NCBI GenBank assembly: GCA_963573385.1
Contig: CAUYLG010038532.1
Span: forward strand, 1 to 64,000
Source: Cacajao melanocephalus
Lineage: Eukaryota; Chordata; Mammalia; Primates; Pitheciidae
Direction of reading: 5' to 3'
Length of the DNA stretch: 64,000 nucleotides
Shown here piece after piece: positions 45,591 to 59,044 of the stretch (its first letter is position 1; every line of letters begins with the position of its first letter). The position numbers and the translations under genes are program-made. The notes beneath the pieces are model-generated. The model saw nothing but the letters and a program-made list of their open reading frames with translations, had not been told where the DNA came from and ran no database searches.

Positions 45591-47725
45591 AAAAGAAAAG
45601 GTCACACCCCGAAAGAAAGCCTTTGTATACTACAGGAAGCTCCAACTTTAAACCTGCAAATCTCTGGAGTTTTCAACCTTCATGGCTGAGTCTAGAGAAG
45701 AAATCTGGCTGAGAGCTAGAGACCACCCCTTGATAAAAAATAAAATTAAATCAAGTTCTCAAGTGTTCCTGGTTTTGGCTTTCAGCTGTATGGTATTTCA
45801 GAGATTTCTGGCTCTTATTAAAATCTGTTAGCAATCCCCAAATCTACAAACAGGATTTAGAAGACAGGGATGGGGAGGCAGTGAGAAAGATTGTTTCAGG
45901 AGCAATCCGTCTGTAAGGAAAAGCTGAAATTTAAATTAGATACAGCTGAAAATATCTCAATCCTACAAGACGACTCTTGACACAAGTCCTGCAGTGGAAG
46001 CATTCTGTGTGTTGAAGGAATTACTCTAAGATGTTTTTTCCTTTCCTATTGCCCATTACTGGCTTGAAAAGCCCTCTTTGGAAACTCTGTGTTTTACACC
46101 AATGCAACACCTTTTTAGGTTACCATCCTCGATGGATTCCAACAGAAGACATCTTTTTCAATGGGCGGAGATAATGATAAAACAGGCTTCCTGGAATTTT
46201 GGCTGACCTGAGCAAGTGTGAATCATCAACACTCTGAGAGGACCCAGCCCCAGCCAAGGAGACTAGAGTGACCACAGCAAGACTAAAAATCATCCAAATT
46301 AAAATTGAACAGAACCAATGAACTCACTGGGTTTTCCCTCCAAGAAGCAGTAGAGATTTTCTGTTTTACCTCTTTGGCTCAAAATGATCAAATACTCAAC
46401 TTACCACTTTCTCGTTGAAGTTCCTAAAATTTCAGAGTTTCTTAGAAAGGGATAATGTTTGCTGGGTACTGATCCACGTCAGTGAAACAATCCATCCGCT
46501 CTTATTCTCAAGAATCCCTGTTTTCACCTCTGGATTTCAGTTTTCCAGATTTGTAAAATGGCAACTAACTAAAATGAGTCTGAGTTAAAAATGAAAAAAT
46601 GAAACTTCAGTTTATCACGATGTTTTCTCTTACTTCAAAGAAGGTCTGGGTGATACCAGATGCCTTAAAACCAGGTAGACCATAGGATATCAAGAAATTA
46701 AGGGACAGTGTTTGCAGATCCAGTCAAACTCCAACTCTCCTACAGGGTTTAGCCTCCCAAAATGCTGGTTCACTTCTTCCATATGCAAAATAAGTTTCCA
46801 TTTGCAAAATCAGCCAAATCTAATCTGAACTCTCCTGTTTGTTGCAGCTATCTATAGTTACTGTGCTCCACCAACAGACCGCTTCCTCAGGCACATTCTT
46901 CAGGAAAGTCATATAATTTATTGGCATAATGGTCCTTTTTCAAAAGAAGTATTTCATTGTAATAAAAATGTGTATCACCATATTTAATCAATCAGGCTGA
47001 TTGACAACAGCAATAGTTGAGTCTTGCAGCAGATGCTGCTGCTACCTCATTCTTATTCCAGTTTCATTTCTCAATCAAATCCATGTGTAAAAAACATAAT
47101 GTGCTGCCAACACAATGTAATAAAACCTCAACTGAAATGCACACCAGCACATCAGAAACTGATAACTCAAAGTATGGGAAAAATTAACTTCAGAAAAATC
47201 ACTTATGACACCGGGTATTCAAGTTTTATGGACAAGAGATGCATCATCTCACTAGAGCTAACATGAATAGGCCAAATTCATGGATTTGTCCTGAAACAGA
47301 AAATAATAATCTCTAAAGCAACATTTTCCAAAATCTGGCAGTAGAAGCCTTTTTAAGCAGCCCAGAAATCATCCTTAAAATTGGCTGAGTTTGTAAGGGA
47401 TGCACCATTTGTGTCGTGGAGCAATAAATTAGGACTTGAGCAACATTTTTGTTTTATGGTGGTTCAGACTGGTTAAAGATGATGTATCACTGGTTGTCAC
47501 AGATAGAACCAGCAGTTTTCAAAGTTAATGATTCATAAAGGAATAAAGGTAACCTAATTATAGCAATACCAGGGACAGACCCAGTTACTCAAATTTGAAC
47601 TCCTCCAGATTTCAGACTCGGGGATGTACTTCTGTAACACTTTATTCTTGGAAAAACCTGAGTTAGGGAGCAGAGATATGAGTCCCTGCAAAAAGAAATA
47701 GATCCATAGTCCAGAGATATGTAAG
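45591..47725. other. Unique intergenic DNA
   Basis: No gene recognised. A MIR-like scrap (TCACCTCTGGATTTCAGTTTTCCAGATTTGTAAAATGG, 46525-46562) is the only repeat I can name. Confidence 0.4.
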
Positions 47726-48170
47726 TGTACTGGGTTGAATGGTGTCCCTCCAAAATTTATGTTTACCCAGAACCTCAGCATGTGACCTTATTTAAAAATG
47801 GGATCATCACAAATGTAATTAGTTAAGACGAAGTCATTCTGGGGTAGGGTGGGCCCTGTAAACAGTGACTGGTGCCCTTATAAGAAATCCACTTGAACAC
47901 ATAAACATACATGAAGACAGACATGTGAAGACAGAGGCAGAAATTGAGGTGACACAGCTACAAGCCAAAGATTGCTAAGAATTGTCAGTCAGCAGCCAGA
48001 AACTAGGAAGAGGCAAAGAAGGATTCCTAAAGCCTTTAGGGGGAACGTGGCCCTGCAGACACCTTGACTTTGTACTTACAGCCTCCAGAACTGTGAAAGA
48101 ATAATTTCCTATGGTTTTAAGCTATCCAGTTTGTGGTTGTTTGTTACAGCAGCCCTAGGCAACTAATATA
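47726..48170 (+). mobile_element. MLT1-type MaLR solo LTR
   Basis: Complete LTR of about 445 bases: TGTACTGGGTTGAATGGTGTCC start, CAGAACCTCAGCATGTGACC, TGCCCTTATAAGAAATCC, ACAGCCTCCAGAACTGTG and a GCAGCCCTAGGCAACTAATATA end. Flanks GTAAG (47721-47725) and GTAAT (48171-48175) may be a decayed 5-base duplication. No internal region remains. Confidence 0.85.
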
Positions 48171-49864
48171 GTAATAAGGAAAAACCAAGACCAAATGTCC
48201 AGGACCAAAGCGGGGGCAAAAGTCAGTCATGGATCAGAATGCCTTTCAAGGATAAGAAATGTAGGAAGCTGGGTTCCAAGGACGGCTTTCATCATGCTGT
48301 TTCCTCACTCAGAAATACTTCATGGCCCACATTACCTATGGAGAAACTCTTGATTCTTAAAAATTCAAACCTTCCACAATGAAGGTTCTCAAACCATATG
48401 CCTCAACATGATAAACAAATCATAACACAACGTAATAATGTAAGCATTTAAACAATATCCACAGCTCAACTATGCAAACCTTCTATAGAAAAATGAAGCC
48501 TGAGACCTTTTGCTGAGTTAGAGAGCAGGGATATGAGTCATGGATAAGAGAATAGATTCACAGTCCATCAGGGAAACCACTCATCTACAGCTGATCTTAG
48601 TCCCTTTATGCATGATCTGATCACACAGAAAGACGTAGATATATTTCAGCATTTATACAGATATAATATCCCACCACAACTAGTTTCTGCGTGTGACAAA
48701 CTCGTACTCAACACCCAGCCAGGCATTGCCTGGGACTTCCACAGACATTTGAGAGTGCTAACTGGCTTCACCCCCTTTCTATGACACTGCTGGTGTTCAC
48801 AATAAGCATCTATCCGAGGGCTGCCTACGCTTCCTTCTGGAATCAATGGGAAGCAATAAAGTGCATAAAGAGCCTCAAGTTCACAAACCAGCTGGGTTTT
48901 GAAGTACGTTTTAGTTGACCTATGCCCAAGGGCTGAGGTTCCAGCATGTCCCTGCAGTAATGTCAGTTGTAGCCAGGCCCTCCTGCTCTCATTTTCTTGG
49001 GTCCTTCCCAGGGCACTGGCTACCCCTGGATACAGGTGTGACTTTTACACAATTGGGGACTTTGGTCAGCATTTATTTGCCAGTCTTAGTTCTCAGGTTC
49101 TCTAATTACTAAAGCCACCAGTCCCCCTGATGCATGCACACACCCACACAATATATTCATATATTCCTGGAATCATTTTTTCTGAAACTTTGTCCCCTCT
49201 CTTAACAGATATATTCCCTTGGGTGTCATCTTATGCCCCACTTTTCAGGAATCAGACTGGTTGAACCACAGTCTTTGGTGGGAGAAAGCTCTGCCTCCAC
49301 ATTCCACTTGCTTAACGTTTTGACAGCCCCAAAGGGATGGGCAACCCTCCAAAAAGAGGAGAAGCCCAAGAGACTTTGTCCCATCTGGGCTTCAGTAGGA
49401 AGAAAGGAAATCTAACTCAGAAGCAAAAGAGAAAATCTGGAGTCAGAGGCTTAAATGAACGACTCACATTACAATAGGACCAAGGAATAAGAAAACAAGG
49501 TAAAAGCCAGGACACAAGGACACCAAAGGCTCCCTGCACAGGCACGGCCCTGGTGCTCCTATTTCTCACCTTCCTGCCAGAGGCCGCACTGAAAAGGGAC
49601 AGGCACGCAGATGACTATGCATCCTCATCCAAGCGCATGCATGAGAGCTGTGCCTGCCACACACACACACACAGAAAGGCATCATCTGTGGAGACTACCA
49701 CAGCCTAGAAAAGTTTTGTCAGACAAGAGGAAGAAGGAGAAAATTTGGAGCAACAGCTGGACCGGGGGCCGGGAAGCAGATCAGAGTTTATCACCTTGGT
49801 CGATGGCTTACCTTGCTGGGGCTTAGTTTCTTCACAAATAAAAGGAAGTAATACTTGTCCAAAA
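48171..49864. other. Unique intergenic DNA
   Basis: No gene or confident repeat. A short CA run lies at 49658-49673. Confidence 0.4.
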
Positions 49865-50005
49865 AGGATTGTGCTGTGGAAAGGGCATTGGGGTTTGATA
49901 GACCTGCTATTGCACTTAAGCTCTGCCATTTCCTAGCTTAGTGTCTTAGACATTTTATGTAATTTCTGAGCCATAATTTCTTCAGCTAAAAATGGAAGTC
50001 ATAAG
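49865..50005 (+). mobile_element. MIR SINE
   Basis: GATTGTGCTGTGGAAAGGGC, CTCTGCCATTTCCTAGCTTAG, TTTCTGAGCCATAATTTCTTCAG and AAAAATGGAAGTCATAAG, sense. Confidence 0.75.
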
Positions 50006-50257
50006 AAAACACAATAAATCATATATATAAAGTTTCTGGCTTTACATAGAAAGTACTGTTAATGACAACTCTCGTTATCTACCTCACAGTGATAATTTTT
50101 ATTAACAGCAAAAAAAGTAATGCATGCTGGGTGATTACAAAACAGTGAGGCTCATTTTGTGCATTGACTTGATTGTCATCCCTCTTATAATGGACACCTT
50201 GGGAAAGCAGACACTTCAAACGATACTGCCATTGCTCACCAGAAAAAGGAGATCCTC

Positions 50258-50542
50258 CACAGGAACAGAAAACCAAACACTGCGTGTTCTCACTCATAAG
50301 TGGAAGTTGAAAGATGAGAACACATAGACACAGGGAAAGGAACATCACACACCAGGGTCTGTTGTGGGGTAGGGGCTTAGGGGAGGGAGAGTATTAGGAC
50401 AAATACCTAATGCATGTGGGGCTTAAAACCTAGATGATGGGTTGATGGGTGCAGCAAACCACAATGGCACAAGTATACCTGTGTAACAAACCTGCATGTT
50501 CTGCGCATGTATCTCAGAACTTAAAGTAAAATTTTAAAAAAA
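50258..50542 (+). mobile_element. Primate L1 3' end, 5'-truncated
   Basis: AACACTGCGTGTTCTCACTC, ACATCACACACCAGGGTCTG, TAACAAACCTGCATGTTCTG and an AAAATTTTAAAAAAAAA tail. AAGGAGATCCTC (50246-50257) and AAGGAAATCCTC (50543-50554) are the target duplications. Only about 285 bases were inserted. Confidence 0.93.
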
Positions 50543-50984
50543 AAGGAAATCCTCTCTTGTGGTTCTTATTCACAGCCTACAACACTGTGTGAGAGTTTCA
50601 ATAGCTGATTCAGAGACATTCAGAAAGCAGTAAGAGTGAAATTAGGGAAGGAAGTTAGCAAAGTAACAATAAATATAATTCCAGAAGAGAAACAAAAATA
50701 TTGATCAGAATTAATTAAAAGAAGACTAAGACCTCACTATACCATGGTGAAATAGCAAATCACCCAGGATAGCACCCCTGATATACTGGGGGGCCATGAG
50801 GAAATAAAGAGGTAACTGTAAAGAAGTTTGAATCTAACTGGACCACACTTCCAATCAGCAATGAAGGATGCTAGAAGACACTAGAATAAAGGCTTCAACA
50901 TATGAAGTAAAATTATTTTGGACCTAGAGTTCTATATCCAGCTTAAGAATAAGAAAAATACATCTTCAGCATCTTATGGTTGCA

Positions 50985-50987
50985 AAG

Positions 50988-51018
<31 letters not shown>

Positions 51019-51153
51019 GGAAAGAGGGAGGGAGGGAGGAAGGAAGGAAGGAAGGAAGGCAGGAAGGAAGGAAGAGGGAGGTCGGAGGGAGGGGGGAAGG
51101 AGAGAGGGAGGTAAGGAAGGAAGAAAACCAAAAACTAAGAAAAAAAAAAAAAA
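50985..51153 (+). repeat. GAAA/GAGA/GGAA microsatellite
   Basis: Purine-only tract: GAAA units, then about nine GA units, then GGGA/GGAA units including GGAA runs near 51039-51059, then an A run. Open frames on both strands here are repeat translations. Confidence 0.95.
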
Positions 51154-51225
51154 GAATGCCATTTTCAGACAATCAAGGATTCAGAATATTTACCTCATCC
51201 ATACATTTTCCAAAGAAGTTACCTG

Positions 51226-51530
51226 GGCTGAGCATGATAGTTTATGCCTGTAATCCCAGCACTTTAGGGGGCCAAGATGGGACAATCACTTGAGTCCAAG
51301 AGTTCAAGGCCAGCCTGGGCAGCATAGTGAGATCCCCACCTCTACAAAAAAATGAGAAAATTAGCTGGGTGCAGTGGTGTCTGCCTGTAGTCCTAGATAC
51401 TCAAGAAGCTGAGGTAGGAGGATTGCTTGAGCCTGGGAGTTTGAGGCTGCAGTGAGCTGAGATTATGCCATTGTACTCTAGCCTGGGTGACAGACCAAGA
51501 CTCTGTCTCAAAAAATATATATCTAAAAAT
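51226..51530 (+). mobile_element. AluJ-like SINE
   Basis: Complete diverged Alu ending in a short A/T-rich tail. TTACCTG at 51219-51225 and 51531-51537 flanks it. Confidence 0.92.
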
Positions 51531-51889
51531 TTACCTGAGGGTACTCTCCCGATAAAAAAGGTGGGAGGAAAAAATGGGCAAAAACCAAGAAAGAGAGAAC
51601 TATGGACTACAGAAAATTGTACAGCCAACCAGAATGTCAATGAAAAGAACTCCTTGGATAGGAAGTCTACCAAAAGTCTTGAAAGCAATTATAGAAAACT
51701 ACTGAGTTTCAAGAAGATTGTCTTAAGGATAACAAGTCTAAGAAATTAATAAAATTTCTACAGAGTTGGATGGCATTTGGAATATATTCGGAGAGATGTA
51801 TGTTCTTTCTTATACAATAAAAAAATGGCAAAAATCAAAACTCATGGAAATAAAATTTGTACAAGAGCATTATGATATAAATAAAATAC

Positions 51890-52700
51890 CAAAGGGAGGT
51901 AAATCGTTATATCAAAAAGACAGCTGTACTCATGTTTATTGCAGCACTAGTCACAATAGTAAAACCATGGAATCAACCCAAATGTCAACAGGGAATTGGA
52001 TAAAGAAAATGTGGTCTATATGCACCATAGAATACTAGGCAGCCATAAAAAGAACGAAATCATGTCTTTTGTAGCAATGTGGATGGAGCTGGGGGCCATT
52101 ATTCTAAGTGAATAAACTCAGAAACAGAAAATCAAATACCACATATTCTCACTTATAAGTGGGAGCTAAACAATGGGTACACATGGACATAAAGATTAAA
52201 ATAATAGACACTGCCTGTAATACCAGCACTTTGGGAGACCAAGGGGAGCAGATAACTTGAGGTTGGGAGTTCAAGACCAGCCTGGCCAACATGGAGAAAC
52301 CCTATCTCTATTAAAAATACAAAAATTATCTGGGCATGGTGGCGGGTGCCTGTAATTCCAGCTAGTCAGGAGGCTGAGGCAGGAGAATCACTTGAAACCC
52401 AGGAGGTGGAGGTTGCAGTTAGCTGATATCATACCACTGCATTGTAGCCTGGGAGACAGAGTGAGACTCTACCTCAAAAAAAAAAAAAAAAGAAAGAAAA
52501 GAAAAGAAAACCAGTGGAACTCCACAATGGGAGAGGGATGAGAGGAATGAGGGCTAAAAAATTACCTATTGGTTACAATGTTCACTATTTGGGTGAAGTG
52601 TTCATAAGAAGCCCAAATCTCACCATTACACAATATACTCATATAAGAGAACTGCACTTGTACCCCATGAATCTAAAATCTAAAATAAATAAATGGAAAG
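51890..52700 (+). mobile_element. L1 (L1P/L1MA-type) 3' end with Alu
   Basis: Sense L1: TGTTTATTGCAGCACTAGTCAC, CAACCCAAATGTCAACAGGG, AATACTAGGCAGCCATAAAAAG, CACTTATAAGTGGGAGCTAA, then after the Alu ATTACCTATTGGTTACAATG and GAACTGCACTTGTACCCCATG, with an AATAAATAAATGG tail. Confidence 0.9.
52209..52512 (+). mobile_element. AluS-like SINE, slightly 5'-truncated
   Basis: Starts at CACTGCCTGTAATACCAGC, missing about the first 17 bases, with both arms present and an A tail with G interruptions. It sits inside the L1 3'UTR. Confidence 0.92.
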
Positions 52701-53877
52701 AAAGAATGAAAGAAAACTAAAATATGGTATAATTTTGAGCAATTAGAGGAGTTGGGGGAAGTACATTTGACTCTGCTGCTAGGAATGTTCTCTTTGACTG
52801 GCAAGGGAACTGTGATATTGGACCTGGAGAAAAGAAAAATACACGTTCCTTAGTCCTGTACTAAACTGTATCAACATAGCATAGATGTTCATTTCTGGCT
52901 CTCAGTTTTCAGAAACTCTCATAGACAAATCATAGAAAACTGAGTGTCTACAAAACAGAATGTACATGTTCTCCACACTCATCGTGTAAAAAATAAAGGT
53001 TTAACTTGACAGAAACAGGGAGGTGAAAAGGGAGGGAAAAAAGGTTGGGAAGGAAACACTTTCATTTTGCAAAACAGGAGGTCAAGAGATGCAGTTAAAA
53101 GCAACAGAACAAGGAATAGTAGTTTATATCTATTCCTTGAATGTATGTGGTAAGCAGTAGAGGATGCTAAAAATATTAATATAGCTAGCAAAAATTGGGA
53201 GGAGAAAGGAAGGGGAGGTAGGGGTGGTGCAACTGAGGGAAATCCTTATCTAGCCCATCAGGAAAAACAGATAATGTCTCCAGCTGACATAGCACCAAGA
53301 GTAACCTTAGCCTATTATTTTGAGGTATGTAGGTAACTATCAAAGTAAACAGAAGAGAATTAAAAGTTCTTGCCTCTAGGTATTGAGAGGAGGGACAAAG
53401 AGTGTTTAGGGAAAAAAAAAATTGGTGACTCTTGTCATAAGTCCTTTCTGATGTTTTCACTATTACTATATGAAAGTAATTTTCAAAATTAAAAACCAGT
53501 TTTATTTCACTGCTTTAGGCAAGGCAGGGTCCTGGCAGGAGACAGATGATACCCTCAACCCAAGTAACTGTGCAGAATTTTAACAGAACCATTTGCAATT
53601 GTGTGGGTGGGCTAGGGCAGAGAAACCCGCAAGGCTGGCACAGTAGCCACCAGCATTAGGTTGCATTGACCTCAAAAGCCAGGGGAAGGGAGTCTCTGCT
53701 GAATCTGGCAAGAGGGTGGCTGTATAGCGAGGGCTGAGGCCTTTGCAGAGGACATGATGATCCATGGTGACCATACAGGGAGAGGTCCCAGGGAAATACA
53801 TAAACTTCTTCACCCTTCTTCTCCACCCCAGGTTTCTCTTGATGCTTCTTGCTGGTCAGACCCAACCCAGAAGCCAA
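52701..53877. other. Intergenic DNA, part probably ancient repeat
   Basis: 53000-53500 (ending CAAAATTAAAAACC) could be an old L1 3' tail, and 53510-53870 (GGCAAGGCAGGGTCCTGGCAGGAGACAG to GCTGGTCAGACCCAACCCAGAAGCC) resembles a recurrent repeat I cannot name. No gene was seen. Confidence 0.35.
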
Positions 53878-54050
53878 AACTGTGCTGTACAGTAAGACAG
53901 CCAATAGCCACATGTAGCCATTTAAGTTAATCAAAATTAAATAAGGTTAAAATTTTAGTTTTTCAGTGCTCAACAGCTAGTGGCTAGTGGCTCCCATCCT
54001 GGACAGGATAGCTGCAGGGCATGTTCATTATCAGCAAAAGTTCTACTGGG
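53878..54050 (+). mobile_element. MER5A-type hAT-Charlie MITE
   Basis: AGCCAATAGCCACATGTAGCCATTTAAG, AATCAAAATTAAATAAGG, TGCTCAACAGCTAGTGGCTAGTGGCT and AAAGTTCTACTGGGCA reproduce MER5A in order, nearly full length (about 170 bases). Non-autonomous DNA transposon, long inactive. Confidence 0.9.
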
Positions 54051-56338
54051 CAAAGACAATTAAGCATAAAAGAGGGCCAAGACCTTGTTCGTGAAGCTTA
54101 TCCTCTGGGGCACAGAGGAAAAGGAGAAGGATGGTGAGCAGATCTGGAGGGACAAACAGACGGTGTACAGCCTGTACAGCACATTGAAATGCATCTTTTA
54201 ATACAGATGCTGTATTAAAATATAATTAAAAACTGGAGTTTGGGAGTGTGTGTCAATGGCCAAGTAAATATGACAAACTCTACATACTTTTTCATTCTCA
54301 TGGAGACTGAAGATACACATCAGCCTGGTAAAAGCTCTGGGAAATCCCGGAAATCTATTTAATGTTTGTTTAACAATAGGTGTTTCCCAAACATCTTTGG
54401 CTAAGAAACTTCTTTTTTAATGGGAAGGGTTACAATACCAATTCACAAAGTTCTTTTGATAATGGACATTTATCATTTGTGGACTTCCAAGATCCAGTCA
54501 TTCTCCTTATTCGGGATGGGGGATCCCAAAGGAGACAGGAAGGTTGGATCTTTCCCCCCAGCACAGAAGCTGAATAGTAGCCAAGAAGCCTGCCACCAAG
54601 GGACCTGAAATGGGAGGGCATCAGATCCCCCTCAGCCATCCTGTGGCTATGAAAGGCACCACTCTCTGGGGGGCATGATTGACAGCTCCAGCTGCTGCCT
54701 TCCTAATCCACCCTTGAGTTCACACCACCCTTGCCCTGCTGCTCCCAGCCAGAGACTGAGGGTCCTGCAGACATGGGTCCCTTTGAAGACATCTTTGGCT
54801 TGAGTGCTTCTCAATGGCCTGTCTGAGACCTTCCTGTAGCCTGAGACACCCCTATGCATGCTCTCTTCCCCTGGCCATTTCCCAGGTGTTATACCTGTAT
54901 CTCTGTTTGAAAGCATTCCCTGCCATTCTGGCTTCCTCTTCTTTTTCCTTCACAGGTATTTACCCCAATAACTCTCCCACAAGTCTAATCATGTCTTAGA
55001 GTCTACTTTCTGGAAGACCTGAACCAACACAACTCAAGATCTGGATCTTGAGTAGTGACTCCATTATGTGGGAACATACAGAAACAATTCAGGCCGGGTT
55101 CTTGGATGCAGCTCGTTTGACAGTCTCAGTGTTTTCTTTTGGTCTGCTTTCATGAAATTTGAGCGTCTTTAAGTGTGGTCTGTGTTCTGCCCCACCTGCC
55201 ACGACCCCCTATTATCTTACACCCATGCAAACTAGTTGTTCATATTACCTGCTTAACACATGCAGGTATTTGGACCTGAAATCTCTAACGTTATGCGTAT
55301 ATCTGCCTAGGGAATGAGAAATCACACCAGATTGCTCACAGCTTTTCTGAATCCTAGCCCAGTGACCCATGACTCCTACCCTCTGCCCACTATTTTACTA
55401 TGATTTAGAGGCCATTATGTTCTAGGCAATGTAATTGCCCCAGTTATCTTTTGCCTTTTTCATTGGGGCTGGCTTCAGTTATTTTACTTATGTTAGAGAT
55501 TCTCTTTGAGATACCTGAGTACTCCCTTCCCCCTCAGAACCTAATTTCTGGTTTCCCAGCCCTGGAGACATTATCCCTGAGTATCTTCTGTCTCCCTTTC
55601 TCATCAAGACCATCCCTACTGCGTGCCTCATGTCTGCCCCATGGTCTACCGCTTCAAACCTTACCAATTAAATTCACCTCACCATGCACCGCTCGTATCA
55701 CTTTGGCCCTTAGCATGAATCCTAGAGGTCTGACTACACTCTGATTACATGGTATGTGCTTTTATATGGGATGGATATAATTTACTTACAGTGAAATTTA
55801 AGTAGAGCTTGGACATTATATTAAAATCATTGAATCCTGCATTGAGAAAATAATTATTTTTCAATCCTGATTATATCAAAAAGAAAGTCTTAGTTTGATG
55901 CTAGTTTGGTGGTTAAAAACACCACTCCAACTCTTTCTAATTTCCCTTTTCAATAAAGACCAAGCTGGCCTCAGACTCAGGGGCTTGGGCCAACCACATT
56001 GATCAGAATTTGATCATTTTTATTGTACTTATTTTTGTCATTACCTCCTTTGGCAGGGATATTTGTTTTCCTTTACAGTATTGATTTAAAGTTTATTTTT
56101 AAAGTAAGTTTATTTAGGGAAACAGTAAATCACTTTAAGAAAATATTGCTGATAGCACTACTGATATTAAACTGTTGCAAAAATCCTGAAACGGACAGAT
56201 AGATAAATCAAGCAGGAGGAATATTATCCTAATCAACTTGCATAGCCACAGTTCCACGCCTAGGTGCCTTCTATCTGGGTGCCAGTAGGTGATCTTTATT
56301 GATGAATCCTCTTTGAGGTGGGCTTTCTTTTGTTTTCT
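54051..56338. other. Mostly unique intergenic DNA
   Basis: 54850-55030 (TTCACAGGTATTTACCCC, ATCATGTCTTAGAGTCTACTTTCTGG) resembles the 3' end of an old LTR. The remainder, including C/T-rich 55440-55750, shows no gene and no confident repeat. Confidence 0.4.
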
Positions 56339-56340
56339 TT

Positions 56341-56676
<336 letters not shown>

Positions 56677-56754
56677 TAATCGAGGTTAAAGGAACATCAA
56701 TTAGAGTGCTTCTGCTCTCAGGGAGTAAGCAATCTAGCTGTGAAGCTCAGAACA

Positions 56755-56880
56755 GAGACTGGATCTATTTACTCTTCTAAGCCCAACACCTAGCATGATG
56801 CACTAGGCATAGAACAGGTGCTCAATAAATATTGTCAAAAATAAATGTAAATACAAGATGAAATGAATGATAGAAGACCT
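56755..56880 (+). mobile_element. L2 3' terminus
   Basis: AACACCTAGCATGATGCACTAGGCATAGAACAGGTGCTCAATAAATATTG (56785-56834) is the L2 end. Confidence 0.85.
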
Positions 56881-56906
56881 AATACCAGAACTGTTATGTG
56901 GTAATA

Positions 56907-57217
56907 CAGTCGTCCCTCAGTATTCAGAGGGATTAGTTCCTGGATCCCCTGAGGCTACCCAAATACACAGAATCTCAAGTCCTTTATATAATACGATGTA
57001 ATATTTTCATATAGCCTACGCACAACCTCCCATATACTTTAAATCATTTCTAGAACACTTATAATACCTAATGCAATGCAAATGCTATGTAAAGATTTGT
57101 TATATTGTATGCTTTATTGTTGGATTGTTATTTTCTTTGTGCTGTTTTCTCGAATATTTTTGATTCACAGTTAGTTAAAATCCTGGATGCAGAGTCTGAG
57201 ATACGGAAGGCCAATTG
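56907..57217 (+). mobile_element. MER2-type Tigger (TcMar) MITE
   Basis: Terminal inverted repeats CAGTCGTCCCTCAGTATTC (56907) and GATACGGAAGGCCAATTG (57200-57217). Internal blocks TGGATCCCCTGAGGCTACCC, AGCCTACGCACAACCTCCC and TATACTTTAAATCATTTCTAG match MER2. TA precedes the left end; the right TA is lost. Confidence 0.9.
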
Positions 57218-57324
57218 GCTGCCAAATAAATGGGAGAGGCAACACATGCAGTGGCTTCAAAGGAGGGAGAGTCGAGTTTAAACTAATGAAGTAAAGGCAG
57301 GGATGGGAGACCGAAAGGAAGGAA

Positions 57325-57540
57325 GAAGCTAACATTTCTTCAGTGTGATTGTAAGCCACACACTGTGTTGGGTGCCGTGTATCTATCACCATAGTTAATA
57401 CAACAACCCTTCCAGCTATGTATTGTTTAGCCCCGTTAGAAATAAAGCAACAGAGGTTCAGAGATTTTAAGGAACTCGATTAAGGTCACTCAGCAACTAG
57501 CCAGGCCAAATAGATACCCAGGCTGATGGATGGCCAAGTT
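57325..57540 (-). mobile_element. MIR SINE
   Basis: CAACAACCCTTCCAGCTATG, AGCAACAGAGGTTCAGAGATT and ATTAAGGTCACTCAGCAACTAGCC, antisense. Confidence 0.75.
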
Positions 57541-57555
57541 CATTAAGTCAGGCAG

Positions 57556-57895
57556 CTAGAATTGAGATCAGTGGTGTATTAGAATGAGAGCCATTGACAT
57601 GAACGTGGTTTACAAAATTTTAAAGGCTATAAAGATCATTCCAGAGGAGTGTATGAACAAGGAGAGAATTGTGTCAACAAAAACTGGCGCATGGCAGGAT
57701 TCCACTCACGTCCACAAACTTCAAAGGAAGAAGTAGCTAATTGAATCTGAAGTTTCATTCACTAGAAACTAATAGAGAATTTACAATAATTTCTTTTGGA
57801 TGGAAAGTAAGATCCATTGTGTACATGGTAGACAAGAGAAGCATTTGATCCCTTACCTTCCTAGTTAACATTGATCTTTAAAACTGATTATGTGA
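57556..57895 (+). repeat. Left arm of a ~340-bp inverted repeat
   Basis: Its reverse complement matches 58697-59032 along its whole length, roughly 88-90% identical by eye. Near-perfect stretches include 57781-57830 against 58760-58810 and 57661-57700 against 58880-58920. I recognise no known family in it, so it is either a local inverted duplication or two opposite copies of an unrecognised repeat. Confidence 0.92.
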
Positions 57896-58009
57896 TACCT
57901 AATACAAATAGCAAGGGGGGATGGGGTAAGGGAGCACATAGATAAGAAAAAAGTTCCAATGAGTTTTATGGAGAGAGGAGGTAATTATTTCCTCCATTTT
58001 TAAATTTAT

Positions 58010-58143
58010 TTATTTGAGATGAGGTCTCACTCTGTCTCCCATGCTGGAGTGCAGTGGCATGATCACGGCTCACTGTAGCTACAACCTCCCAGGCTCAAGC
58101 AATCTTCCCACCTCAGCCTCCTAAGTAGCTCGGACCATAGGTG
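58010..58143 (-). mobile_element. Partial Alu, minus
   Basis: GAGATGAGGTCTCACTCTGTCTCC to AGCTCGGACCATAGGTGCGTG: right arm of an antisense AluJ-like element, ending abruptly at the junction with the next Alu. Confidence 0.88.
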
Positions 58144-58696
<553 letters not shown>

Positions 58697-59032
58697 TCAC
58701 ATAATCAGCATTCAAGATCAATGTTAACCAGGAAGATAAGGGATCAAATGCCTCTCTTGCCTAACATGTACACAATGGATCTTACTTTCCATCCAAAAGA
58801 AATTATTGTAAATTCTCCGACTATTAATTTCTAGTGAATGAAACTTCAGATTCATTTGGCTTCCTCCTTTGAAGTTTGTGGAAGTGAGTGGAATCCTGCC
58901 ATGTCCCAGACTTTGTTGACACAATTCTCTCCTTGTTCATACATTCCTCTGGAATGATCTTCATAGCCCTTAAAATTTCTAAAATCATGTTGATATCAAT
59001 GTTCCCATTCTATTTCACCACTGATCTCAATT
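58697..59032 (-). repeat. Right arm of the ~340-bp inverted repeat
   Basis: Inverted counterpart of 57556-57895. Compared with the left arm it carries an extra three bases (CGA) at about 58817 and lacks about two near 58862. Confidence 0.92.
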
Positions 59033-59044
59033 CAGGCGATTTTT

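Larger units (their letters stand above)
50570..51790 (+). mobile_element. Old L1-type fragment, interrupted
   Basis: GGACCTAGAGTTCTATATCCAGC, then after the microsatellite TTTCAGACAATCAAGGATTCAG and TTACCTCATCC, is a recurrent old L1 internal or upstream sequence. It is interrupted by the purine repeat (50985-51153) and an Alu (51226-51530). Family and ends uncertain. Confidence 0.4.

Noticed and set aside
56907..57217. Short hairpin RNA gene from inverted termini
   Set aside because: The inverted ends are the terminal repeats of a MER2 DNA transposon.
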